Shown here one piece after another: positions 13,045 to 25,126 of a DNA stretch of 64,000 bases. Positions within the stretch are counted from its first letter, which is position 1. Each line of letters begins with the position of its first letter. The stretch spans positions 24,340,001 to 24,404,000 of the forward strand of contig JAIVEN010000002.1 of assembly GCA_026686845.1 (NCBI GenBank), in the 5' to 3' direction. The notes beneath the pieces were generated by a model. It was not told where the DNA came from and ran no database searches. It saw nothing but the letters and a program-made list of their open reading frames with translations. The position numbers and the translations under genes were made by a program. Source of the stretch: Adenanthera pavonina. Its lineage: Eukaryota; Streptophyta; Magnoliopsida; Fabales; Fabaceae.

Positions 13045-16000
13045 GTAGTATTTGTTTTTGGGTGGTGTAGCTTTTTTAATATCTTCACTAAGAAACCTGA
13101 ATTTGAGGCAATTAATGTTCTTGCGTCCTTTGCAAACTTGCCAAAAGCCGAACTACTAATTTATTGCTTTCCAATTTTATCGGATGGCACGAAGGGACTA
13201 AGTAATTAATTGCTTTATTCGAATGACTTTTCCCCTGCTAACTGGGTTCCCCTATATTAATATAGTAAACGTTCTTTATACATTATATCGAGGTATTTTT
13301 ATACATTTATTGAGTTTAAATAGTATAATTTGTTATAATTTTATATTATATATTGATATATTAATTATTAAATTAATTTTCATTATTAACTTAAAAATTG
13401 ATGGTTAATTTTTTTTAAATTAATATAAAATATAAATGAATTAAAATCTTAAATTAAATTCAAACGATGTAAATGGCATATATATTGTATGAAATGAAAT
13501 AAAAATGATTTTAAGGATAAAAAATTGACTATTATGCCATTACTTTTCAAAATATTCAAAATAAATAAAAATAGTTGAATAGCGGTTACATGAAGACTTG
13601 TACAAAACTAGAGGTCGGTTTCGTATGTTACACAAAATATAAGGTAGTCTATACTTTCATGATTAATAAATAATATAACTTCCAATAAATATTCCTTTTT
13701 GCGCATACCAAATGGCCGCCTTAGTAGAGACAAATTTGAATTCAAGTACCAATTTCAAGGAAGGTTGAAGGATCCTTCACCTTTTTTTTTTTTTTTTGCT
13801 TTCAAATAAATAATCAGTTTTGTTAATCAAAACATTAAGACTGGCTTGAGGCCAGCAATGCTGGCTGTATGTACATTATTGTATTTGCATGGGTATATAT
13901 ACCTATATATATATATAGTACGCGGCTATTTTTTTAATTTATTTTAAATGTAGTTAGATTTTTTCAGATCAATAAAATGTATAATGTTTTTATATATATA
14001 TGCGGATATATATCATATTATTACTTGATCTAAAAAGATTTGTAAGCAAAAATAAGTAGAGGTATGAAATACACAGCGTACGTAGCAAAGAATGCTTGGA
14101 AAAATTGTCACTTACGGGTCTAAAGGAAATAATAATTCTTTTGAAAGATGTAAATTATTATTTATATTTTTTTAAATTATCACATGCTATTTTAATATTA
14201 TAAGTTGGACTTTATAATGTTATCAGGATATTTTCTATTTGTAATTTTGAAGAATGTGAGTAATAACCAATGAACAAGTGGCTCACTTGGTAAGGGTTAT
14301 GTTAACTGAACCAGCAGGGTATGCTAAACATAATTAACATCATATATTAATTCTCTTTTACTTTCAAAAGTTGATATTGAATTTCCTTAAATTTTTAAAT
14401 TTGTATAAACAAGTTCCATGCTGTTAATTTGTCAATTATTTGGTCAAAAAATTAGTCAATTCTTTTACTAATGTTACGTGACATGTCAAAGAATTATTTG
14501 CCAGTAACCTTAATTTTAAATATTATCTGTGCATAATCCTAATTTTAAGGAAATTATCTATCCAATAAAAGTTTAAAATAACATGTTATTATTTACATAT
14601 CACGTTTATTACTAAAATAATTGATTTACTAACAATAAGAAAGTTATTGGCACAATTTTTTTTTTTTAAAAAATAGGGGATCCATTGTATATCAACCTGA
14701 CAACTTGTAGAAGTCAAGACTTATCTACATAACTTAAAGTTTAAAGGAGTTTTCAGTTTTGTACTGCTCAACTTTCTTTCTATAAAAAATTCTCTTTTAC
14801 ATAATTCTTTTTATTAAAAATTCTCCAATAAATATAGTTTCAAATTTTATAATATAAATCCACAATTAATCCTAGTGCAAGTGGCAGCCCATGAAATTGA
14901 CACCCTCACTTCATTTAATTTCAAAGAGTGTGAAAGAAAGGGTTCAGAGGAGCAAGTTGGGACTTGAGATGTGTCTCCAGCTAAGCCTCACAAGATTCAT
15001 TTTCCTTCCTTCACAGTTAACTCACATTTTGAATCCTTTCTCATGTTAACATTGTGGCCAATTCTCATTCACTCTTTTCTCTCATTTTAATCCTGTGACT
15101 TTTCTCTATATATTATTTATTTTTTGGGAAAATCTTTTATTTTGATTGTATTTAGGATCTATTTCTTCTCTTGATTCCATACAATTATAAAAATAAACGG
15201 TAAGAAATCCAAATTAATAGAATTAAAAAAATTCTAATATTATCAATTGGAGAGAAAAAATTTAAATTAATTTTTTTTATAATCTGGATAACAACCAATG
15301 GTGATTGGTGGAAGTGGCAAGTGATACAAAAACATATTAAGTAAGATATTAAATTCAAGTCTTGTGAATAAAAAAATTACATTGAGAGAGTTGTCCTATT
15401 TTAATATAGCAATATTCAAATCTGACCATAATACAAAATATAATATAATTATATTTATTTACCACCTTAAAAATATAGTCACATTAAATATTTGACAGCA
15501 AAACTTACTACCCTTTGAAGTCCTAACTAAATGAAATAAATTTAGGATATCAGGTGCTCGAATAAAAAAAATATTGTTTATTGTGATATTGTATTTGATA
15601 ACATTATGCTAGTGATAATAAATACAAGCTATTAACCTGAATACGTTATCCATTTATAAACTTTTTTTCTAAGCATTCCACCCAATTGTTTTTTTTAACT
15701 ATATGTAATATATTATTCAATATTCGATATTATCTATCATAGAGGGGTTTGAGTTGAAATTTTTAATATTGTGAATGTGAGCTAATCAATCTTCCTTCCT
15801 TTCTTTTTTTTTTTCGCAAGCCCATTTGATGCTGTCCTTTAAAGTGTAAAGGATTATTTGTGGGATATGTTTTTGATAGAGGCCAAGTCGTAATGATTAA
15901 AATCTTTAGCTTACTTTGGATAAAAACACCAGAACTTGCTATTAGGTTGCAACTTACTAGAGATTGAAACTTGCTATCTTCGTTGGGTTGAATAAAATTA

Positions 16001-16200
16001 AGAAAAAAAATGACAGCTTTGTGTCTAATCCACGATTTAAATTTAATAATCATAAAATCTTTGTCTCAAAGTGAATGTGATTATTTTTTCCAATATTTTA
16101 GGGGAAAAAAATTCAGATTTGAAATGAATCCATCGTTCACAACTTCACATCCTCACGTCATTTGCCCTCTTCAAGAAACTCTGACATGTTTTCAAATTAC
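13045..16200. other. Intergenic spacer upstream of the xylosidase gene
   Basis: About 3.1 kb of AT-rich DNA with short (TA)n runs near 13905 and 13990 and a long poly-T near 13782. No gene-like frame was recognised. The last kilobase is the likely distal promoter of the downstream gene. A (TTA)n array (about 16211-16237) sits just upstream of its TATA box. Confidence 0.5.
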
Positions 16201-16259
16201 GATATTTTTTATTATTATTATTATTATTATTATTTTTTAAAATTCCACGTAGTGTTTCG

Positions 16260-16267
16260 TATAAATA
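16260..16267 (+). promoter_or_regulatory. TATA box of the beta-xylosidase gene
   Basis: TATAAATA lies 250 bases before the start codon. It is followed by a C/T-rich stretch (16365-16400) suited to a plant 5' leader. A transcription start near 16290-16300 would give a leader of roughly 220 bases. Confidence 0.6.
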
Positions 16268-16516
16268 CAATGCAAGGCAATGAAACTTCCTAACCAAACA
16301 TACCCTTCCCTTGAAGAAAACCCAGAAATTTTCTCTCAGAAAAAACTGAGGGAAACTCTGTATAGATAGATTCTTTCTCTTCTTCTTCGCCCTCTTCTTC
16401 AAAACACACCCACATTGAGTTTTCTTCAGCTTCTCATGAGGATACACACCCAGAAATCCTCATAAAAACGATACCCATTTGATTATTTCTTAACCCCATT
16501 TGTTTTTCAGGCCACA

Positions 16517-19500
16517 ATGGCCATTACCAGAAGCAGAGCACCGAAGGTCTCTGTTTTCCTCTGTTTTTCTCACTTTTTCTTCTCTGTTTTCTTGAACTCC
16601 GGTCGAGTTTCCGGCCAGACATCACCAGTTTTTGCCTGTGATGTGGCCAAGAATCCGGCCCTAGCCGGCTTCGGATTCTGCAACAAGTCGCTGCCGATCG
16701 AAGCGAGGGTGGGGGATTTGGTGAAGAGACTGACGCTGCAGGAGAAGATAGGGAATTTGGTGGATTCTGCAGTGGAAGTGAGTAGGGTTGGGATTCCAAA
16801 ATATGAATGGTGGTCTGAGGCACTTCATGGAGTGTCAAATGTGGGTCCGGGCACTAAGTTTTCACCTGTGGTTCCTGCAGCTACCAGTTTCCCTATGCCC
16901 ATTCTCACCGCTGCTTCTTTCAATTCTTCTCTGTTTGAGGCCATTGGAAAGGTCAGATATCTCTTCCTCAAATATATATATATATATATGCACATACATA
17001 CACACACAAATATATATAGGACATCTGTTTTATCTGTCATGTACTATAACATGTTATAGTCTATAAGGCGATTGGTTTTATGGGAGAAGGGAGAGCAGAG
17101 TTGCAGAGGTGAGGCGTTTCTTTGGACCCCACTTTCTCTTTCTTTCTTTTTCTCTCTTTCTTTCTTTTTCTCTCCTTCTCACATGGGAGAATTTGTGGGA
17201 GTGTGTAACATGGGTTCAAATATATTGGCATATATTCAAATATTAACTTCATCAATTTCTTGAGTATTTATTAATAAGTATATATATCTATACAGATATA
17301 TTTATATATATATATATATATCACATTCAACTCGAGAAATGAAAAAAAGGGGGAGAAAGTGAACAGGGAGGAAAGAAGCTTCATTTCATATGTAATTTTA
17401 CTTTTTCTTTTTGTATTGTTCTTTATTTTATGTTTAGTATTACATAGGATTCAAGCAATCTAAATCTTAGTGATTCTCTGAAAGTTAGAAAAAATTAATA
17501 TTCTTTTGGTAAGAAAAATTCTTACTTTTTTAGATTGGATTGATTATTGAACTGGGAGATATAGTTGATACAAAAAATTAAGTTTCGCCATAGTCGAATA
17601 ATAATTGAAACGATTAGAATTAAATTGATAATTTTAATTTTAATTATATATAAAATATTTTCTTTTGTTAGCCAATGAAAAGAGATTAATTTCATTCAAT
17701 TAAATTGGTAGTTGTCTTTGGATACGTTATCATAAATGAGAGTGAGTTTTGAATGTGAAATGATTTGAAAGGTTTGATTCTCACAAATGTTTGATTAAAA
17801 GAAAATAGGGCTTCAAACAAAATGAGAGAAAAAATCAATCTTAATATATTTTATATTTAATTATAATTTTTTTACTAAAAATCTCAATATATTTGATAAC
17901 TAATAATAACTCTTTTAAATATGATAAGATAAATTTTTTCTCTCATCTCTTTCTTTCAATTTATTTTCTTTCTACAAAATATAGTATTACATCTAAGTTT
18001 GTTGCTACTAATGGGAATTTTTGGGATTACATTCATAATGCAATTTAATATATTAATAAAGAAGTAGATGGAGATGAAAATAAAAGAAGAAAACTCTTAA
18101 ACTAGCAAGTTCGGATATTTCCAGGAATTTTCCCATTCATTGGTGCTGGAGAGAAGTAGATGGAGGGTAGTTAAGGGGGTTGATTTTGACCTAAAAGTGT
18201 AACTCTTTTAGTTGTAAATGCACAATTGAGCTGTCCAATTTAATAAATGAAAAAAAAAGACGATAAAAATGAAATGTAGGTTGAAGTCTTAGTGGGATGT
18301 TGCAAATTTTGATTAATACATTCAGAGGATACAGCTTGCATGTTGAACTTTACGCCTAAGCGTGAGAAAATGATAGGAGTTGATGCTGATTGATTTGTGA
18401 CATAATTAAATAATTAATCACTCAAATCACAACTCTTAATTTCTCATTGTCCATAAAATTGGCTGAACAATTACCAAACTCCATAGTTTAAGCAAAAAGT
18501 TGAGGTTCAAGTCATACGTATTCTTCTGTATATGTTTTGCTTCAAAACGTTCAATATCAACTTTCTTTTCTTAATAGCAATCCTTTATTTACTTAGTAAA
18601 TAATATTATTTTGGAGATACCAACCACAGTTAGTTCAATTACTTTGAGACATTGTGTTTCTTAGGCAAAGTTTTAAATTCAAGTCTTGCAAATAAAAAAA
18701 TTGATGCTAAGAAAATTTTACACCTAATCACCCATGTTATCTGACTCAATTTGATCTAAATTTGTAAGAGTTTAATATAATTTTCGGAGCCAGAGAAAAT
18801 GTTCGAGAGCATGCATTTAAAAATATTCAGAAATAAAGTATTTAAGTACAACTGAGTTTTTCACATGTTGGGTTTTTAAGTATTTTTATGACGAGTGGCC
18901 CATAAGGAGTTAGTACATGGGCCCAAGAGTAGACCCATATTGTAATTAAGAACGTTTACAGCTAATTAAAATAGCCCTATTTGTACCCAAAAATATTGTC
19001 CCATTATGTGCATGGTATGTCTATATAAACTTTTTTTATATAAAAAAATATATAAAAAATGAACATCAAAGAAAAAATAAAACAAAATTATTAAATGATT
19101 TTATTTATATATAATACATTGATTGATCTGTGGTCATTATAGATAGTTTCAACAGAAGCAAGAGCAATGTACAATGTGGGATTAGCTGGTTTGACATTTT
19201 GGTCTCCAAATATTAACATATTTAGAGATCCAAGATGGGGAAGAGGGCAAGAGACTCCTGGAGAAGACCCTTTGCTCTCTAGTAAATACGCAACTGGATA
19301 TGTTAAGGGCTTACAACAAACAGATGATGGGGATCCCAACAAGCTCAAAGTTGCTGCTTGTTGCAAGCACTACACAGCTTATGATTTGGATAATTGGAAA
19401 GGTGTTGATCGCTTCCACTTCAATGCTGTGGTAATCTACAGTTTAAGTTAATATGTCTTTTCTCCTTCTTTTTTTTTTTTTTTAAAAGAAAACCAAGAAC

Positions 19501-21932
19501 AAAAATCATATTCTTTTTCTTTGTTATTGTTGTGATTGTGTTAGGTGACACAACAAGATTTGGATGACACTTTCCAACCACCATTCAAAAGTTGTGTGCT
19601 TGATGGCCATGTTGCTAGTGTCATGTGTTCTTACAATCAGGTCAATGGAAAGCCAACATGTGTAGACCCAGACCTTCTTAAAGGAATCATCAGAGGTGAA
19701 TGGAAACTAAACGGGTATATCTCCAGTTATAATAATCATGTGACTTAAAAATTAGTGATATGGGGAAAAAAATTCAAGTGTTATGTCATGTTTAATACTA
19801 ATATTACATTAAATAGAGCGAATCGCATACATTTGCACAAAGTTCAAAATGAGTCACACGGTTCATAACTTGTTAAAATTATGATGCCCCACACTTTTAT
19901 ATTTTTCGTTCAATTATATTGATTATTGATGTGTTATGTATTGGGTGTGTAGGTATATAGTTTCTGATTGTGATTCAGTTAAAGTGCTTTTTGAAGATCA
20001 GCACTACACTAAGACTCCTGAAGAAGCTGTAGCCAAATCCATTCTTGCAGGTAACTAACTAGCTTTATTAACCAAAAAAAAAAAATTACAACCTTCCTTG
20101 GATCATGTGTGAATGTTATGCTGCACTTATTAACTTATGTGTGCTATTTGCAAAATGTGAATCAAACAGGCTTGGACTTGAACTGTGGGGATTACTTGGG
20201 GAAATATACAGAAAATGCTGTGAAGCAAGGGCTTGTGGATGAAGCATCCGTAGACAATGCAGTGTCCAATAATTTTGCCACTTTGATGAGACTTGGTTTC
20301 TTTGATGGTGACCCAAGCAAGCAGCCTTATGGGAGCCTTGGTCCGAAGGACGTGTGCACCCAAGCGAACCGGGAACTGGCTCGCGAAGCTGCAAGACAAG
20401 GCATTGTTCTGCTTAAAAACAGCCCAGGATCACTACCCTTTGATGCCAAGACCATTAAATCATTGGCTGTTATTGGACCTAATGCTAATGCCACTAGAAC
20501 CATGATTGGAAACTATGAAGGTGCCAACATTCTCCAAACCTTACAATTCAATGAACTAACTCAACTTGACCAGCACAATCCACAAAACTAGTTTTTGAAT
20601 ATTATATGTGTGTGGATTTTGTAGGAATTCCTTGTAGCTACACTTCACCATTGCAAGGGCTAACAGCATTGGTTCCTACAAGCTATGCTGCTGGTTGTGC
20701 TGATGTGCAATGTGCAAGTGCACAGCTAGATGATGCTAAGAAGATTGCAGCCTCTGCAGATGCAACAGTGCTTGTGGTGGGAGCAAGCCTGGCCATCGAG
20801 AGAGAGGGTCTCGACAGAGTCAACGTTCTTCTTCCGGGTCAGCAACAACTTTTGGTTAGTGAGGTTGCAAATGTGTCCAAGGGACCTGTGGTTCTTGTCA
20901 TCATGTCTGGAGGAGGCATGGATGTGTCCTTTGCTAAAAATGACAATAAGATCACAAGCATTTTGTGGGTTGGCTATCCCGGTGAAGCCGGTGGCGCTGC
21001 CATAGCTGATGTCCTTTTCGGATTTCACAACCCCAGTAAGTCTTTGTTAGTCTCTTAGCCTAACATTGTCATGTGCACACAACATGATGTTTACACAAAT
21101 ATCTGTAAATTGTCATGTCATGTAAAATTATTGTTGAATACAAGATGTCATTATGGGTTAAGTATCAAGTTTAAGCTGTGGATAAGATCATTTACATTTA
21201 TATATTCTTGCATTCAAAGAAAGTAATGAGAGAATGTGATTCTTTATAGGGCTTATCCTATTTTTATCCTCTGTCTCCTCCTGAATGCACTATATACATT
21301 CACTTTTTATATTTTCTAGAATGAGACTGAATGAGCTTTAATCTGCAGCTGGGAGACTACCCATAACTTGGTACCCACAATCCTATGTAGATAATGTACC
21401 AATGACTAACATGAACATGAGGCCTGATCCCGCCACAGGTTACCCAGGCAGAACATACAGATTTTACAAAGGGGAAACTGTGTTTTCCTTTGGAGATGGA
21501 ATAAGTTACTCCACTTTTGAGCACACACTAGTCAAAGCACCCCAATTGGTCTCCATTCCCTTAGCTAATGATCATCCCTGCAATTCTAATTCATCAGAAT
21601 GCAAGTCACTTAATGTTGTTGAACATGAACATTACTGCTCAAACTTGGCTTTTGATGTTCATCTTTTAGTGAAGAACAAGGGCAAAATGAGCAGTGGCCA
21701 CACAGTGTTCATGTTCTCTAGCCCTCCTGCTGTGCACAATGCTCCTCAGAAGCACCTGATTGGATTTGAGAAGGTACACTTGGCAGGAAAATCACAAGTG
21801 TTGGTTAGGTTTAATGTGGATGCTTGTAAGGATTTAAGTGTGGTTGATGAAGTTGGGACGAGGAAGGTTGCCTTGGGACAACATGTGCTTCATGTGGGAG
21901 ACTTGAAGCATCTTGTGGGGGTGAGGGTTTGA
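16517..21932 (+). CDS. BXL4: Beta-D-xylosidase, glycoside hydrolase family 3 (BXL3/BXL4-like), 7 exons
   Basis: Secreted enzyme expected to release xylose (and possibly arabinose) from xylan and xylo-oligosaccharides in the cell wall. Exons by GT-AG sites and reading phase: 16517-16951, 19143-19430, 19545-19714, 19953-20050, 20170-20520, 20625-21035, 21349-21932. They encode 778 residues, the usual length for plant BXL proteins. Residues 1-34 are a basic start and hydrophobic signal peptide ending before QTSPVFACD. The N-terminal GH3 barrel contains YEWWSEALHGVSN, DPRWGRGQETPGEDP and KHYTAYD. VSDCDSV carries the likely nucleophile Asp303. The C-terminal GH3 domain keeps the IEREG glutamate (Glu506), followed by MSGGG and WVGYPGEAGG. 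A fibronectin-III-like tail ends the protein. Compared with relatives, the usual GADQ before the IE motif reads GASL. EKIGNLV and GIPKYEWW favour BXL3/BXL4 over BXL1. Intron 1 is unusually long (2.2 kb) and starts with a (TA)n run. The start codon has good context (CACAATGGCC). The BXL4 label rests on remembered sequences plus gene order. Confidence 0.93.
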
Positions 21933-21949
21933 TATAAGTTTTCAAATCC

Positions 21950-22658
21950 TCATTATTGAATTTTTCTCCCCATTAAAATTATTAATTCTTGGCTTATAAG
22001 AATTTACATGGGTAGCTGGAATTGGTGGGAGGTAATTGTAACAAATTTATCTGATTTTTGTTTCCCAATTATTCACATTAAACGAATGTGAAATTGAAAT
22101 GATTTTTTTTGCTTATATGTTGTTTCTTATATTGATAGAAAAAGGGAGGAAGACATGGTTATGGTCACGTTTGATATTTAAGCATTTTAACCTTCTTTTT
22201 TGAGTATTTGAAAATGGGTTAAATTATATATTTAAGCTTCATGGTTAAAAATGAGATATTGTCTTCAATATCAAAGATCAGCACTAAGTCCAACAAATTC
22301 TATCGAAATAAGAACAACACTATCTTTGAAATTCATGGGTCATTCAGTGACAAGAATAAAATATTCCTTCTTTGAAATTTCAAAATATATAAGATTTATT
22401 TATTTGTTTAATTTATTTCCCATGAGGGTATACCATCTTCCCTGAAACTTAAGAGCAAAAATAAGACTCAAAATTAACGAAATAAAAGATAACGAGATTC
22501 TGAAACATTCTTAAATTTGCCGCAGTGTGATCTTAACCATAATCCCATTTTTTGCTATTTCTTGTTGATTATGTTTTCCTTTATGTATGATTCCTAACAT
22601 AACATCTCCTTACGTACCATTTCATCCTTAACTTGACACTTTCTTTTCTTTTCTTTTC

Positions 22659-22697
<39 letters not shown>

Positions 22698-23923
22698 TTG
22701 AAAAAAGAGGCTTGGAACAAAATATAAAAAGATTACTAATGGCAATTAGGTTCAATTGCAAGGGACTCAAACCTCTTGAGAAAAATCTTGAGCTAAAGTC
22801 TTGTGAATTAAAAAAATCACCTCAGAAGAGCTACTTCTATTTAAATATAACAATACTCAAATATAATTCAGTCAGATAAATATATATTAAAACAAAAACA
22901 TAGGAAGATTACACATAATGGTTGGGAGAATGCATATCTTCTCCTTTATTAGTAGATTCTTATTGAAAAAAACAAGTTACTGGTAGATTTAGTTCTATTG
23001 GTTTTTCTTGGGCCATGGTGGGGTAGATTGGGCTCTTTTGGGCCTGTGGGAATCTTGTGCTTATAAAGCCCTAAAACAGAAACACCTGCTACTATATATA
23101 TATATATTTATATATGTTCTTTGTTAGATTATATTCAGATTAATAAATTTTAAAATTAATGTCTTCATTAATTTAATTACTAATTTGGTTTTAACACTAG
23201 AAAAAAATGATTTTAAGTCACTGTGTAATTGAAACTCTTTTGTATGCTTTCATCAAGAAACGGCAGAAATTTTTGTAAGTAAGATGTTAAATTATTTTAT
23301 TATCTTCTACCAAATTATTTTACCAAAAAAAATTTGAGTTGAGGGTATTTTGGTAAAGATATAAAAATTAAATTAAAATGCAAGGAATTTTTCCTGAAGA
23401 AAATATATTAAAAATAAAAGAGAACTATATAATTATAACATTTATAAAATTTAAAAAGGCTCACGTAATTTATTTATGATAAAAGTAAAGTTAAAATATC
23501 CATATTAATGATAAAAATTAGAAACTCTCCCACAACACGCTTCCTCACATTTGAGAAACTTTCCATTTCACTTATATTATAAATTAGATAATTTTTTTAT
23601 GTCATGCATAAAAAAATAAATTAAAAAAAGATGTAGTAATATAAGATTAAATTAAAAGTTTTTGAAAGATTATACTAATTTTTAATTTTTTAAATATTTA
23701 TACTTAAAAGTATGTTAGAAAAGTGTAGAGAAAAATTAAAGGACTTTAAAAAGAAAAAGAGCATGGCCTATGGAGCTAAAACTAAATAATTTTGTGAGAA
23801 GAATAGCACAGTTTACAGCTTCAATAGTGCATTTTGGCGAGTGTCATTCTCTATATAACTTTTTATATTTAATTTAATATTGATGATATTAGTGTTTTTT
23901 CTTCTTCCCACAATAAAATTAGT
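21950..23923. other. 3' flank of the xylosidase gene and spacer
   Basis: The first 150-200 bases probably contain the 3' UTR. Further on there is a TTTTC run and a (TTA)n array (about 22660-22697), then AT-rich DNA up to the hAT insertion. No gene-like frame was recognised. Confidence 0.5.
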
Positions 23924-23931
23924 GCTGTAAG
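23924..23931. repeat. Target-site duplication of the hAT element, left copy
   Basis: GCTGTAAG is identical to the 8 bases at 27793-27800, directly outside the other end of the element. Confidence 0.95.
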
Positions 23932-24178
23932 TAGTACCAGGAATATGGGCCAAGCCTGACGGGCTAGCCCATTTAGCCCAGGAAAAGGAATGGGCTGGGC
24001 TATTAAATCATCAGATAATATCATATTCGGGCTTCCTGGCCTGAGCCCATCAAGCCCGGAAAAAACTGGACCAGCCCGTACGGGCCACGGGCTGGCCCAT
24101 TTTTTTTTTACAGTTCCCAATCCCATCCCACAGTACTCGGCCAGCTGGCAACCACTCCCTCCTGCCCAGTCCTTGATT

Positions 24179-24780
24179 CACGGTCACGCAGAGTTCACGG
24201 TCACACTTCAGTAGTTCACAGACTCACGTCACACGGTCACGGTCACGGGCAGCCAACTGGGCAAGGCTTCAACAAGAGACAATCAGACAAGATAGTCAAA
24301 GACTCTCACCGTCTCACACACGCAGGCTGCAGCTTCACGCACGCAGACGTAGAGGCACACAAGGGCAAATCAACTTCAGCCGGAGAAAACAACGGTCTTC
24401 CTCTGGTCTACTTCTCCTCCGTCGGTCCTTCCTCCCAGTCTCCCACCAAGGCACCAACCACGGTCCACGACATCGATGGCGATGACGGGTGGTGACAGCT
24501 AGGCCGGCCACAAATCTTTCCTCTGAACTGAAGCTGAGATGTCACTTTAGTTCAGTTCGGTTCAGAAATTTGCCTCGCTCTAAGCTGTAGCTTGACTTCA
24601 AGTCTACAACTTCAACCTCACAAATCTGAGATGCACTGGTCCGTTTGTTCTCTTACTTCACCTTCGGTTTAAACTTCAATTCACTGTCTGGTCTCTTCAT
24701 CTCGTCTTCAGCTTCAGTTCGTGGCTCAGATCTGAGATCCACCTCTCTCAATCTTGTTCATAGCACGAACGCACGGTCAC
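24179..24780 (+). promoter_or_regulatory. Cluster of CACGGTCAC motifs in the 5' region of the hAT element
   Basis: CACGGTCAC occurs at 24179, 24196, 24232, 24238 (overlapping the previous copy) and 24772. It lies in the GC-richer leader or promoter of the transposase gene. It could be a promoter element or a transposase-binding site. A 5' leader intron is plausible from CTCG|GTAGAGG near 24823 to the TTGCAG ending at 25122, five bases before the transposase start. Confidence 0.4.
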
Positions 24781-25126
24781 TCGTCCAGTCGTCCTCTGGC
24801 TCTGATCCCGTCTCAGTCTCGGTAGAGGTATTAAGTTTATTAACTCCCTCCATCACTCATTGATCTGTTAACTAGATGATATAAAATGTGTGTGTATTAG
24901 AGGGCATTTTATCCTTTTCCTATATGTGTACTACCTTAAATCTATTAACTACATTCTTCAATTAGAATATATATGTTTTGCTTGTTCACATAGCTAGCCC
25001 ACTATACTATTTATAATTAGATTCAAGGTTATACTTGTTTTGATTTTTATTTGGCTATGAAATATTAATACGGTTATGAAATATATTTCAGTTTAGTGAT
25101 TTAAGTTTTTTATTACTTGCAGTATA

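Noticed and set aside
16145..16447. 100-codon minus-strand frame upstream of the xylosidase
   Set aside because: Runs antisense through the promoter and leader, with the (TTA)n array translated as polyasparagine.
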